This document shows, one piece after another, positions 1-8,442 of a DNA stretch of 64,000 nucleotides; positions within the stretch are counted from its first letter, which is position 1, and every line of letters begins with the position of its first letter. The stretch lies in contig NZ_JAQNDK010000004.1 in assembly GCF_028368935.1 (NCBI RefSeq), forward strand, positions 1,426,001 through 1,490,000, written 5' to 3'. The DNA is from Sorangium aterium (GTDB lineage: Bacteria; Myxococcota_A; Polyangia; Polyangiales; Polyangiaceae). The notes below the pieces were generated by a model. It ran no database searches. It saw nothing but the letters and a program-made list of their open reading frames with translations, and had not been told where the DNA came from. Position numbers and translations under genes: made by a program.

Positions 1-1360
1 TCTTGCTGAACGTGTAGAGCACCACGAGGTTCTGAGGGCATTTCGGCCCGCCGGGCCTGGGCAAGGTCCGGTTCTCCTTGGGCGTCGGCGGCGGCCCCTT
101 CTGGAGCTGGAGGGTCCCCGGCGCCGCGCCCGCGGCCTCGCTGGCGCCGCCGTGCTTCAGGATCGCCCCGCCGGCCGCGACCCATACCGCGCCGTCGCTC
201 CCGACGGCCACGTCCCGGGCCTTCACCCCGTCGGGCAGCGGCGCCTGCTCCCAGGCATCGCCCTTGCGCGCGAACAGCGCGTCGTCCGTGAGCGCCCACA
301 GCGTCCCGTCCGGCGCCGCCGACGCCGTGAGCACGCGCGCGCCCTTCGCCGGCGGGTCGATCTTCTTCGCCTCCCCGCCCTGGTAGCGGAGCACGCCCCC
401 GTCCACGATCCACGCCTCGCCGTCGCCGGGGCCCGGCAGGATCAGCGTGCGCACATCGTCGGCCTCCTGCTCCTCGGACGGCGCCGGGACAGGCACGATG
501 GTCGAGCGTTTCTCGCCGCGCTTCCAGACCTCCAGGGCGCTCTCCCCGCGGCAGTTGCGCCCGTAGCTCAGCGCCGTCCCATCGCGCGTCGCCCCGAATG
601 CCTCCGGGCGGACTTCGGCCTCCGCATAGGGCGATGCCCCTTCGAAGTCGAACCCGCGGCACTCCCCCTTCCTGGGCGCCGGCGTGATCGTCAGCCCCAC
701 CCCGGGCCCGCGCAGCGTGATGAACCGCGAGGGCCCGATCATCGACGGCCCCGCCAGCCCCACGAGCGAGCTGCCCATCCTTGCCACCCCGGTGAACCAC
801 TGGCCCGCGCTGCTCACGCGCCGCTCCCAGCCCTTCGCCCCCAGCGCGTAGTGCTCGGCGACGCCGGTGCGGCCCGTGGTGCCCGTCGCGATCAGGTCGA
901 GCTGGTCGGGATAACGCCCGTGGACGTCCATCACCGACACCCACCACCCCGGCAGGCGCAGGCGCTTCGGGAACTCGATCTTCCCGTCCTTCAGCACGCC
1001 GACCGCGGCGGCCACGTCCGTCTGCTCCCCCTCGAGCATCGTCAGGTTGGAGGTCGATACGAGCAGCGCCCCCTCCACCGGGTGCAGCCGCAGCTCGACG
1101 TCCGCCGGGATCTGCGCCACCGGCGCGAACGCCGACTTCGGCGGCGGCGCCGGCTTCGCCGCCTCGTCCGCCTTCACCCCGCCCGCCGCGCCTGCGGTGC
1201 TCGATGCGCCCGCCGCGCTTGCCGGACCCGCCGCGCCCGGCCCCTGCGCTGCGGCCTCCGCGCGCGGCCCGTCCGCGGCCTGCGGCGCAGGCACAGGGCC
1301 GCACCCCGCCATCGCCATCACGAGCCCGCCCAGCCCCCACCACGCCCTTCGCCCGCTCAT
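1..1360 (-). CDS. Putative lipoprotein with propeller-like repeats, 3' end missing
   Basis: The frame stays open from an ATG at 1360 to the left edge (about 453 residues), so the gene is cut by the window. The N-terminus is a lipoprotein signal: two Arg, a hydrophobic stretch, then a lipobox ending in Cys20. An Ala/Pro-rich linker follows to about residue 75. The rest is beta-rich, with repeated short strands around phrases such as GEAWIVDGG, GTLWALTDD and GAVWVAAGG, as in Kelch/WD40-like or two-component-sensor-type propellers. I infer a surface or periplasmic propeller and cannot assign a ligand. It lies 149 bp downstream of the multihaem cytochrome on the same strand, so co-transcription is possible. 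A GC-rich frame on the opposite strand is a shadow. Confidence 0.75.
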   Translation of the reverse strand, partial: MSGRRAWWGLGGLVMAMAGCGPVPAPQAADGPRAEAAAQGPGAAGPASAAGASSTAGAAGGVKADEAAKPAPPPKSAFAPVAQIPADVELRLHPVEGALLVSTSNLTMLEGEQTDVAAAVGVLKDGKIEFPKRLRLPGWWVSVMDVHGRYPDQLDLIATGTTGRTGVAEHYALGAKGWERRVSSAGQWFTGVARMGSSLVGLAGPSMIGPSRFITLRGPGVGLTITPAPRKGECRGFDFEGASPYAEAEVRPEAFGATRDGTALSYGRNCRGESALEVWKRGEKRSTIVPVPAPSEEQEADDVRTLILPGPGDGEAWIVDGGVLRYQGGEAKKIDPPAKGARVLTASAAPDGTLWALTDDALFARKGDAWEQAPLPDGVKARDVAVGSDGAVWVAAGGAILKHGGASEAAGAAPGTLQLQKGPPPTPKENRTLPRPGGPKCPQNLVVLYTFSK

Positions 1361-1509
1361 CGCTCGTCCTCCTCCAGGCACGGCCGCGCCGGACTGCCGC
1401 GCCGCGCTCGCACGCTCTCCATCCTCGACCCCGCCGGCTGCTCCGCCGCCCACCACCCCGGACCATTCGCCGCGCCGGCCTGCTCCCCTCGCGCCGATCC
1501 CTCGTCCGC

Positions 1510-2667
1510 TCACGGCGCGAGCCTCCCCGACGCCACCCGGATCTCGCCCTCGATCTCCGCGTCGCGCAGGTCCACCCCGTTCGGGTGCGCCACCCGCTGG
1601 TAGGCCACCTGCCACGCGATCGCCCGCCCCTCGCCGGCGGCACCGACGTCGAGCTCCACCGTCACGGGCTCCGCGTGCACCCGATCGTCGGCCACGAGCT
1701 TCCGCCCGATGGCCCCGGGCCGCAGCGCGAAGTGCCGTGTCAGGTAGCGCTCGGCTTGCCCCAGCACGAGCTCGTCGGGCCCGAGCGCCTCGGCCGACAC
1801 CTCGAGCCTCCGGAACAGATCCCCCGTCGGGAACGCGTGCCCCGCGTTCGCGGGCGCGAGCGTCACCGCCACGCGCGTCGCCGAGAGCCGCCGCGCCGTC
1901 ACCGCGACGGCGCCCCGCACGAGCGCCTCGTCCCGCGATCCTGCGAACCCATGGCCGCGCCGCCCCGCCGGCCCGCGCGGCATGTGGCACGCCGCGCAGG
2001 GCTGATCCGCGGCCGGCGACGCGCGGTGCTCGATGACGGTCGACTGCATCAGCTCCGCGGCCGATCGCCCTCGCGCCGTGGGGAACGCGAACTCGTGGCA
2101 GGCCGCGCACGCGTCCGCGCCCCCGAACCGCGCGTCCCGGATCACCGCGTGCGGCGCCGCCGGCGGAGCCCCGCGCCCCGCCCACGGCGCCGCGAGCACC
2201 GGCGCCGCCGCCTCCCCCGCGAGCCCGCCCTCGCCGTCGCTGGTCACGTGGCACGTCACGCACCCCACCCCGAGCGCCCCGAGCGCCTCCGGCTCTGGCT
2301 CCTCCGGCCTCGCCTCGGGCGCGTGGCAGGCCCGGCAGAACGGCATCGGCTCGATCGCGAACGCCCGCCGGTAGGCCGGCTCGGTGTTCGCCCGGTGGTG
2401 GAGCGACGCGCGCCACTCCCGCGCCACCTCCTCGTGGCACCCCTCGCAGGCCTGGTTCGCGACCACCGCCGCCCCGAGCCGCGCCCGCGCCGGCCTCGGC
2501 ATGGGCACCCGCGCCGCCTCCGCGGCCCCAGGCAGGGCGCCGCCGGACGGCGCCTCGACGTCGCCTGCCGGCCGCGCGGGCGCGTCCGGCGCGGCAGCGC
2601 ACGCGCCCGCGAGGGCGCCCGCGATCAGCAAGCCAGGGCCAGGTGCACAGCGCCGCACAGCGATCAT
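1510..2667 (-). CDS. Pentahaem c-type cytochrome lipoprotein
   Basis: This 385-residue protein starts with a lipoprotein signal (lipobox AGAC near residue 23) and an Ala/Pro linker. Five CxxCH haem-binding motifs follow: CEGCH, CRACH, CVTCH, CAACH and CAACH, spread over roughly residues 75-215. The C-terminal 150 residues are beta-rich and lack Cys, which suggests a separate domain. The family is multihaem cytochrome c (cytochrome c-554/NapC-NrfB-like haem packing); these act in periplasmic electron transfer. No oxidase or reductase partner gene is beside it, so the redox partner is unknown. It is transcribed divergently from the lipoprotein gene at 2813 and sits upstream of the propeller lipoprotein at 1-1360. 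Confidence 0.85.
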   Translation of the reverse strand: MIAVRRCAPGPGLLIAGALAGACAAAPDAPARPAGDVEAPSGGALPGAAEAARVPMPRPARARLGAAVVANQACEGCHEEVAREWRASLHHRANTEPAYRRAFAIEPMPFCRACHAPEARPEEPEPEALGALGVGCVTCHVTSDGEGGLAGEAAAPVLAAPWAGRGAPPAAPHAVIRDARFGGADACAACHEFAFPTARGRSAAELMQSTVIEHRASPAADQPCAACHMPRGPAGRRGHGFAGSRDEALVRGAVAVTARRLSATRVAVTLAPANAGHAFPTGDLFRRLEVSAEALGPDELVLGQAERYLTRHFALRPGAIGRKLVADDRVHAEPVTVELDVGAAGEGRAIAWQVAYQRVAHPNGVDLRDAEIEGEIRVASGRLAP

Positions 2668-2812
2668 TGCGGCTACAACACCCCCGACGCTGCGTCATCC
2701 CCGAGGCACCCGCGCGACGCCTGCCGCTCTGCCGCCGTTTCGCGCCGATTCGCACCGTTCCGCCGCCGCAAGCGGCGTGGCGCCGTAAGATCCCGGGGGC
2801 TCCCGTGTTTCC

Positions 2813-3484
2813 ATGCCCATGCACGCGCTCGTTCTGCTCCTGTGCCCCCTGCTGCTCCTCGCCACGGCCTGCGCCGCCAGGGAGCCCGACCCGGCGGATC
2901 GCCCTCGCCCGGGCGCTGACAACCCCTGCGCGCCGGGGGGGACGCCTCGGCCTCCCCGCAAGCACGTCGTGGCCACCACGGTCACGCCGGACGGCCAGAT
3001 CGTCGACTGGATCCCCATCGAGTCCCAGACGCCCGACGGCAAGATCGCCACGCCTCCCGCGGGGCCGACGGCGCCGGAGGGAGCCAGCCCCCCGCCGCCG
3101 GCGAGCCCGGATGGCGCTGCGCCGGCGCGGTCTCCGGACGCGGCTACCGTTCAGCTCGGGCCGAGAGGCCCCGCCGGCACGGTGCCGGTGCTGCGCCCCC
3201 GGAGGCTGCAGTGCGACTGCTTGCCCGGGTATGTCCAGCAAGCCGACGGCTCGTGCGCAGCGCTTGCGTCGCACTGCTCGGGCGAGGGAGGGATGGCGTC
3301 GAGCAAGTCGTTCACGACCTGCTGCCCGGGTCTCACGCCCATCGCGAGCATGGAGCGCGTCGACGGTGCGTGCGTGACAACGGCGCCCGACGCGCACCTC
3401 TGCGCGAGATGCGGCGACGGCGCCTGCGGCGCGGGTGAGAACGACTGCAATTGTCCGGGCGACTGCGGTGGAGCCCGGCCCTGA
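2813..3484 (+). CDS. Cys-rich lipoprotein
   Basis: A 223-residue predicted lipoprotein: a Leu-rich signal followed by the lipobox ATAC at about residue 20. A Pro-rich low-complexity segment extends to about residue 110. The C-terminal half has many Cys, including CDCLPGYVQQADGSC, which resembles a short EGF-like loop, and a final segment CGDGACGAGENDCNCPGDC typical of disulphide-rich myxobacterial surface proteins. The start could equally be the second Met two codons later. Function unknown; outer-membrane anchoring is inferred from the lipobox. It ends 12 bp before the convergent PanE-like gene. Confidence 0.8.
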   Translation: MPMHALVLLLCPLLLLATACAAREPDPADRPRPGADNPCAPGGTPRPPRKHVVATTVTPDGQIVDWIPIESQTPDGKIATPPAGPTAPEGASPPPPASPDGAAPARSPDAATVQLGPRGPAGTVPVLRPRRLQCDCLPGYVQQADGSCAALASHCSGEGGMASSKSFTTCCPGLTPIASMERVDGACVTTAPDAHLCARCGDGACGAGENDCNCPGDCGGARP

Positions 3485-3496
3485 GCGACGATTGGC

Positions 3497-4477
3497 TCAT
3501 CCGGCATACAAGCCGCGCGTGCGGCCGCACAGGCGCACGAGGCCGAGCAGGCTATCGATGGTCGGCGTCGGCACGCCGGTCAGCTTGCCTATCTCATGGA
3601 CCACGGTCACCAGCGCATCGATCTCCAGCGACTTGCCCGCTTCCGCGTCCTGCAGCATCGATGTCTTGAACGCGCCGAGCCTGCGCGTGACCTCCATCCG
3701 GTCTTCTCCGCTCTGCGCGATCGGGCAACCGATCCTATCGCCGATCGCCGCCGCTTCCTGCATCGCGTGAAGGCAGAAGCCGCGCACCAGCGGATCGTCG
3801 AGTATCCGATCGCACGTCGCTCCGGTGAGCACAGACACCGGGTTCATCGTCATGTTGCCCCACAGCTTGTACCAGATGTCGGTCCGGATGTCGGCGCTGG
3901 CCTTGGCCTCGAAGCCGGCGCGCCGCAGCAGCTCGACAAGCGCGCTCACCCGGTCCGAATGTCCGCCGGCCGGCTCGCCGAGGAGCAGGTGGTTGCCGGG
4001 GCCGACGCGCACCAGCCCCGGTTCCGGGCTTGAACCCGACAGGTGCACGACGCAGCCGATCACCTGGCGGAGCCGGATGGCGCGCGGCACGACGTCGCCG
4101 GGATCGAGCGACTGGAGCCGAGCTCCGGCATACGGCACGTTCTCGGGGGCGAAGAACCACCACGGCACGCCGTTCATCGCGGGGACGACGATCGTGTCCT
4201 CGCGGAGCAGCGGCGCGATGCGCGCGGCGACGTCGGCAAGCGCGGTGGCCTTGACCGCGATGATCACGACGTCCTGCGCGCCGAGCGCGGCCGGATCCTG
4301 CGCCGCGCGGATCGGCACGCGGGTGATCTCTCCATCGACTTGCAGCAGCAAGCCGCGCCTCTGCAAGGCGGCGAGGTTCTCTCCGCGCGCGACGGCGCTG
4401 ACGTCGCAGCCGGCCGTCGCCAGCCGGGCGCCCAGCAAGCCGCCGATGGATCCGAAGCCGTAAACAGCAATTTTCAT
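3497..4477 (-). CDS. 2-dehydropantoate 2-reductase (ketopantoate reductase) family
   Basis: I set the start at the ATG at 4477, giving MKIAVYGFGSIGG. The open frame runs about 1 kb further upstream, but that part is a shadow of the SMP-30 gene. The 326 residues fit the usual length of PanE/ApbA proteins. The N-terminal Rossmann GxGxxG is at residues 7-12. The NADPH-binding core is followed by the helical C-terminal domain carrying YKLWGNMTMNPVSVLTGA and the EIDALV segment, which hold the family's catalytic Lys and Glu. Known family reaction: NADPH-dependent reduction of ketopantoate to pantoate in CoA synthesis. Many paralogues act on other 2-oxo acids and no pan genes are adjacent, so the substrate is not certain. 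It is divergent from the SMP-30 gene with a 217-bp gap. Confidence 0.85.
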   Translation of the reverse strand: MKIAVYGFGSIGGLLGARLATAGCDVSAVARGENLAALQRRGLLLQVDGEITRVPIRAAQDPAALGAQDVVIIAVKATALADVAARIAPLLREDTIVVPAMNGVPWWFFAPENVPYAGARLQSLDPGDVVPRAIRLRQVIGCVVHLSGSSPEPGLVRVGPGNHLLLGEPAGGHSDRVSALVELLRRAGFEAKASADIRTDIWYKLWGNMTMNPVSVLTGATCDRILDDPLVRGFCLHAMQEAAAIGDRIGCPIAQSGEDRMEVTRRLGAFKTSMLQDAEAGKSLEIDALVTVVHEIGKLTGVPTPTIDSLLGLVRLCGRTRGLYAG

Positions 4478-4694
4478 GATGTTGCTGCATCCTATCGCTG
4501 CGGACCGTCGGTTGCCTCCTCGCCCGCCGCCGCCGTTCGCGGCGCACCGCGGCAAGCCCGTTCCTGGCCAGGCGGAGCTCGCGATCGACGTGCTGTGCCG
4601 TTCGGTCACCTCGGCCCTTGCGGCGCGAGGCGAGCTGACGATGATGGGCGCGCCCGATCGGCACACCATCCGGGGCGCTTGGAGGAGCTTGCTT

Positions 4695-5933
4695 ATGAAG
4701 GCCAGGTATTCGCTCGTTGTCTCTTGGATTGTGCTCGTTGCGGCGAACGGCTGCGGCGGCGACGACCCGCTCGAGTCGGAGGGCGGAGGTGGATCCTCCA
4801 GTGATGTCGGGGCCGGCGAGTCGAGCGGCTCTGCGGGCAGCGTGGGTACCACGACCTCGAGCGGCACCAGCGCGGGCAGCGCGGGCGCGGGCGCGAGCAG
4901 CGCCACGGCGGGGAGCGGCAGCGGCAGCGGCGGCGCTGCGGCGGGGAGCGGCAGCGGCGGCGCCGGGGCGGGCGGCGCCGGGGCGGGCGGCGCCGGGGCG
5001 GGCGGCGCCGGAGCAGGCGGCGCCGGAGCAGGCGGCGGTGATGACGTGTCGGCCGTCTGCCCGGGCGGCCCGTACGCGGCCAATCCGCTGCCGGCGAACG
5101 GCAGGCCGCAGCTGGTCAGAGGGGGGTTCACGTACGTCGAGGGCCCGGTCTGGGTCGCCGAGCTCGGGGCGCTGTTCTTCTCGGAGATCAACATGCAGTC
5201 GCAGAACACTCCGCCCCTCAACGGCCCGAAGGCGAAGATCCAGAAGCTCACGCCGCCGGGCACGATCGAGGTGTTCCTCGAGAACAGCGGGACGAACGGG
5301 CTCGGCCTCCACAGCGACGGGAACCTCATCGCATGTACCCACGACACGCGCAGCATCTCCGTGTTCGATCTCGGCACGAAGGCGCGGCGCGAGGTCGCCG
5401 GGTCGTACATGGGCAAGCGGTTCAGCTCCCCGAACGATGTCGTCGCGCGGAGCGACGGCAACGTCTACTTCACCGATCCCGATTTTCAGCTCAGCGCCGG
5501 CAGGCCGGAGCTGCCGACAGCAGCTTACCGCGTGTCCCCGTCGGGCGCGGTGAGCCTCATCGGCACGCTGGAAACCCCCAACGGCGTCGCGCTCTCGCCG
5601 GACGAGAGCGTGCTGTACGTGACCGAGTTCACCCCCGGCCGGATCCGTCGTTATCCGCTGAGCGCCGAAGGAGCGCCCGGCGCCTCGTCCGATTTCGCAG
5701 CGAACCTGCCGAAGGCCGACGGCATGGGCGTCGACTGCGCGGGCAATATCTACATCGCGTGGCGCGACGGCATGGATGTCCTCGCGCCGAGCGGCGCGAG
5801 GCTCGGCTCGATCACGGGGATGGGCGAGGTGTCGAACGTCGCGTTCGGCGGGGCCGATCGAAAGACCCTTTACATCACGGCGGGCGCGTCGCTCTACGCG
5901 ATGGAGATGAACATCCCCGGATATCCTAACTGA
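4695..5933 (+). CDS. SMP-30/gluconolactonase-family lipoprotein
   Basis: The start is the ATG at 4695, preceded by GGAGGAG at 4681; 412 residues result. A lipoprotein signal ends at Cys20. A Ser/Gly/Ala linker follows (about residues 25-115), encoded from about 4955 by a tandem 15-bp unit built on GGCGCCGGGGCGGGC. The remainder is a six-bladed SMP-30-type propeller. The four expected metal ligands are visible in EGPVW (Glu), SSPNDV (Asn), TPNGVALSPD (Asn) and ADGMGVD (Asp). The family hydrolyses sugar lactones and related esters with a divalent metal. Export to the periplasm or surface is inferred. No sugar-oxidation genes are adjacent, so the substrate is open. Confidence 0.88.
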   Translation: MKARYSLVVSWIVLVAANGCGGDDPLESEGGGGSSSDVGAGESSGSAGSVGTTTSSGTSAGSAGAGASSATAGSGSGSGGAAAGSGSGGAGAGGAGAGGAGAGGAGAGGAGAGGGDDVSAVCPGGPYAANPLPANGRPQLVRGGFTYVEGPVWVAELGALFFSEINMQSQNTPPLNGPKAKIQKLTPPGTIEVFLENSGTNGLGLHSDGNLIACTHDTRSISVFDLGTKARREVAGSYMGKRFSSPNDVVARSDGNVYFTDPDFQLSAGRPELPTAAYRVSPSGAVSLIGTLETPNGVALSPDESVLYVTEFTPGRIRRYPLSAEGAPGASSDFAANLPKADGMGVDCAGNIYIAWRDGMDVLAPSGARLGSITGMGEVSNVAFGGADRKTLYITAGASLYAMEMNIPGYPN

Positions 5934-6110
5934 ACTTTGCTGGACGCGGGCCGCCGGTGCTCAACCGCGCCGGCGTTCCAGCTGCGAGCGCCCGGCGGCT
6001 CGTCCCCGCGCGCGAGCACGTATTCTGGGAAATCCGTGATAGCTTGATCGACGCGGAACACCGAGCGGGCGATAGCGCTTGACCGGTCTGGCGGCCCGGC
6101 GTAGGTCACG

Positions 6111-7505
6111 ATGTTCGAGGGACTCGAGCCAGTGTGCATGGGAGTGGTTGTCGCCGAGACGCTCGCCGCGCAGCATATCGAGCGCGACGCCGAACGCAGC
6201 CTCGACGCGGCGCTCGCCCTGGCGACCACATTGCATGAGCTAGGGCAGCGCGAGCGCTACCGGCGTCTGCTCGAACGCGCGATCGAGCAGGCGGATCGCG
6301 CGCTGGCCGCCGCCGAGCAGGAGCGCGCCGCCCTCCAGGAACTTGAAGTCGCCGCTGGGACAGAGCGAATGCTCGCGACGGCGAGCGGCGCCCGTTCGAC
6401 GCTGGCGCGGGCTCACGCGGCGCGGGCAGCAGACGCGCTCCACGGAGCGGGCCAGCTCTCGTTGAGCGCGCAGCGCGCTCCGACGCGCGACGCTTGCGAC
6501 GACGGGTGGCGGCGCGTGGAGGCGATCGTGGCCGTCGCAGAGGCCTCGGCCCGCGCGGCCGCGATCAGCGCGTCAGAGCTCGAGGGCGGCTCTCCGCGGT
6601 CCAAGGTCGCCCGCGCGGCGCGCGCGGCGGCTCACGAGGCCGAGGCCGCCGCTCGCGCCGCGCGCAGGATCGTCGAGGAGCGAAACCACGCGTATACGTT
6701 CCACACGGACAGCGGCTTTTCGTTCGGCGAGGGGTGGTATGTCGCCGCGGCCGCCGTCCTCGCGGGCGCGGCCATCCAGGTCGAGCCAGGCAAGCCGGGG
6801 ACACCGCAAGCCGAGGCGTTTCTGCGCGATGCTGGCCTGAGCGATCACCTTCAGACGCACCGCTCGCGCCCGCGCGCGGTGAAGCAGACGACGGAGATCG
6901 TCGCGCGCGCCTTCAAGGCCGAGCCGTCGTCCGCCCAGCGGAGGCTCCGCGCGGCGTTCCTCGGGGACGCGCCGATTCCGGGATCGGTGATCGCCTGGGT
7001 CGATCGCAGGCTCGCGGAAGCGCGCGCGGGAGAGTCACGCCGGAAGAAGGTGCTGCTCTGGATCCGCGAGGGGCTCCATCACCCGCACCGCAACACGACG
7101 CTCGCCGAGCTCCTGGAGCTGACGGACCTCGTTCAACGTGCAGGGCTCGTGCCTGTCTTGACCGGCGACGCGCTTCGAGGCGCACAGGTCCCCGACGGCG
7201 CGGTCGACATGACGCTCTTCTGGAAGGACCCCACCTTCCGGCAGCTCGACATGCGCCGGGCGCAGCTGCAGTTCTTCGAGCACTTGAAGCGCACGCACGA
7301 CCTCGTCGGTCAGCTCGGCGTCACGACTGCAGGCATGGATGGGCCCGCGCTCATGGGGCTTCCCACGATGTATCTCACCGACGTGTCGAACGTGCGCATG
7401 CGGGAGTGGGTCGGCGCGGTGCCGGGATACCAGGAGATCGTGCGCGAGGGGGGGTATCTCGAGCGCGTCAGCCGTGTGTTGTCCGAATGGGCCTCAGCCT
7501 CGTAA
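6111..7505 (+). CDS. Unrecognised protein: Ala-rich helical N-half, nucleotide-sugar-enzyme-like C-half
   Basis: I do not recognise this 464-residue protein. Residues 1-190 are Ala/Arg/Glu-rich and predicted helical, probably coiled coil, as in chromosome- or polar-organising proteins. From about residue 195 the composition changes to a globular domain (YTFHTDSGFSFGEGWY). The segment GLVPVLTGDAL, then GVTTAGMDGPALMGLPTMYL, has the loop-helix pattern of the donor-binding half of GT-B enzymes (glycosyltransferase family 9 or fucosyltransferase-like). That resemblance is only by eye. Other Met codons near the start are possible. It stands alone, with no neighbour on the same strand within 1 kb other than the propeller lipoprotein upstream. 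Confidence 0.6.
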   Translation: MFEGLEPVCMGVVVAETLAAQHIERDAERSLDAALALATTLHELGQRERYRRLLERAIEQADRALAAAEQERAALQELEVAAGTERMLATASGARSTLARAHAARAADALHGAGQLSLSAQRAPTRDACDDGWRRVEAIVAVAEASARAAAISASELEGGSPRSKVARAARAAAHEAEAAARAARRIVEERNHAYTFHTDSGFSFGEGWYVAAAAVLAGAAIQVEPGKPGTPQAEAFLRDAGLSDHLQTHRSRPRAVKQTTEIVARAFKAEPSSAQRRLRAAFLGDAPIPGSVIAWVDRRLAEARAGESRRKKVLLWIREGLHHPHRNTTLAELLELTDLVQRAGLVPVLTGDALRGAQVPDGAVDMTLFWKDPTFRQLDMRRAQLQFFEHLKRTHDLVGQLGVTTAGMDGPALMGLPTMYLTDVSNVRMREWVGAVPGYQEIVREGGYLERVSRVLSEWASAS

Positions 7506-7568
7506 GGGGACGACGATTCCCTCGGACTGTAGGTGGTGAGGTGCTTTGGCCGAAGGTGAGGTCTTTTT

Positions 7569-7686
7569 AGCCGCCAAGACGCCATAAGACGCCAAGGAAA
7601 TTTAAGAATCTTGGCGTCTTATGGCGTCTTGGCGGCTCCATCATGAAGAATCTTGGCGTCTTATGGCGTCTTGGCGGCTCCATCAT
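7569..7686. repeat. 28-bp perfect inverted repeat plus 41-bp direct duplication
   Basis: The arms at 7569-7596 and 7610-7637 are perfect reverse complements around a 13-base AT-rich loop. The right arm with its flank (7604-7644) is repeated directly at 7646-7686. The unit is built from the motif CTTGGCGTCTTATGGCGTCT, with a CGCCAAGACG-type core seen in intergenic repeats of many environmental bacteria. It lies between two converging genes. It could act as a bidirectional terminator, an mRNA-stabilising hairpin or a REP-like mobile palindrome; the duplication suggests a replicating repeat. Confidence 0.9.
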
Positions 7687-7792
7687 TTCGGCAAGATCGG
7701 GTAGGTACCCCACCACCGGCCTGCAGAGGGAACCCCGGATCCGACCGATTCAGCAGAAACGTGTCAGAGCACGAGGAGGAGGTCGTCGAGCG

Positions 7793-8212
7793 TCAAGGGG
7801 CGCCGCCGCCTGCGGTGCCGCTGCCGCCCCCGCCGCCGGTGCCGAGCGGGGTGTCGTCGCCGCTGCAGTCCTGATCGATGCTGTCACCTGCCACGTCCGT
7901 CGCCCCGGGGTGGATGTCCGGATCGCCGTCGTCGCAGTCCTCCTCGGGCCCGTAGCCCTCGCATGTCGCCTGGTAGCCGTCGCCGTCGCTGTCGGTCGCC
8001 GGCCCGTCGCACGGGGGCATGCCGTAGCAGGCCATCAGCGTGACAGCCATCATGCCGCCCGACGCCACCGCGAGCAGCCTGCTCGCCATCCCGTGGCGCG
8101 CCTGCGCGCAGGTGACGCGCTCGGCCGTGGCCGTCGCGCCGCAATGCGGGCAGGCGGAAGCGCCCGGGGGAACGAAGCCATCGCAGCAAGGACAAGCGCC
8201 GAGGGTGAGCAT
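7793..8212 (-). CDS. Zinc-ribbon / membrane / MopE-like metal-binding small protein
   Basis: The 139-residue product starts at an ATG with GGAG six bases upstream. Residues 7-24 form a zinc-ribbon knuckle pair (CPCC...CPHC). A hydrophobic segment follows at about 43-62, then an acidic region, DSDGDGY through DCDDGDPDIHPGA to DQDCSGDD. This resembles the putative metal-binding motif of MopE-type copper-binding proteins and calcium-binding TSP3 repeats. A Gly-rich tail ends the protein. The likely topology is a cytoplasmic zinc ribbon with an exported acidic metal-binding tail. The function is not known. Confidence 0.75.
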   Translation of the reverse strand: MLTLGACPCCDGFVPPGASACPHCGATATAERVTCAQARHGMASRLLAVASGGMMAVTLMACYGMPPCDGPATDSDGDGYQATCEGYGPEEDCDDGDPDIHPGATDVAGDSIDQDCSGDDTPLGTGGGGGSGTAGGGAP

Positions 8213-8442
8213 GAGGATCTCCGCCTTTGAGCCATGCGGCCGAGCCCTGGCGCACGTCGGAAGGCCGAGCCAGGGAGGTCGAACCCTCCCATTCTATGGC
8301 GAGGCGCCCAGGCGCCACGCAAGGAAAATGGAGGGGAATGGCGCAGCGGCCCGGCGCGCGCGTGCACAGGTCACCATCCCCCGCGCGTCGAAAGGGCGCA
8401 GGAGCGCAGGAGCCGGCGGCGGACTTCGCGGTAGGCTCGGGC

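Noticed and set aside
8225-8300. Possible tRNA because of GGAGGTCGAACCCTCC
   Set aside because: The segment resembles a T-arm but no acceptor, D or anticodon stems could be drawn around it.
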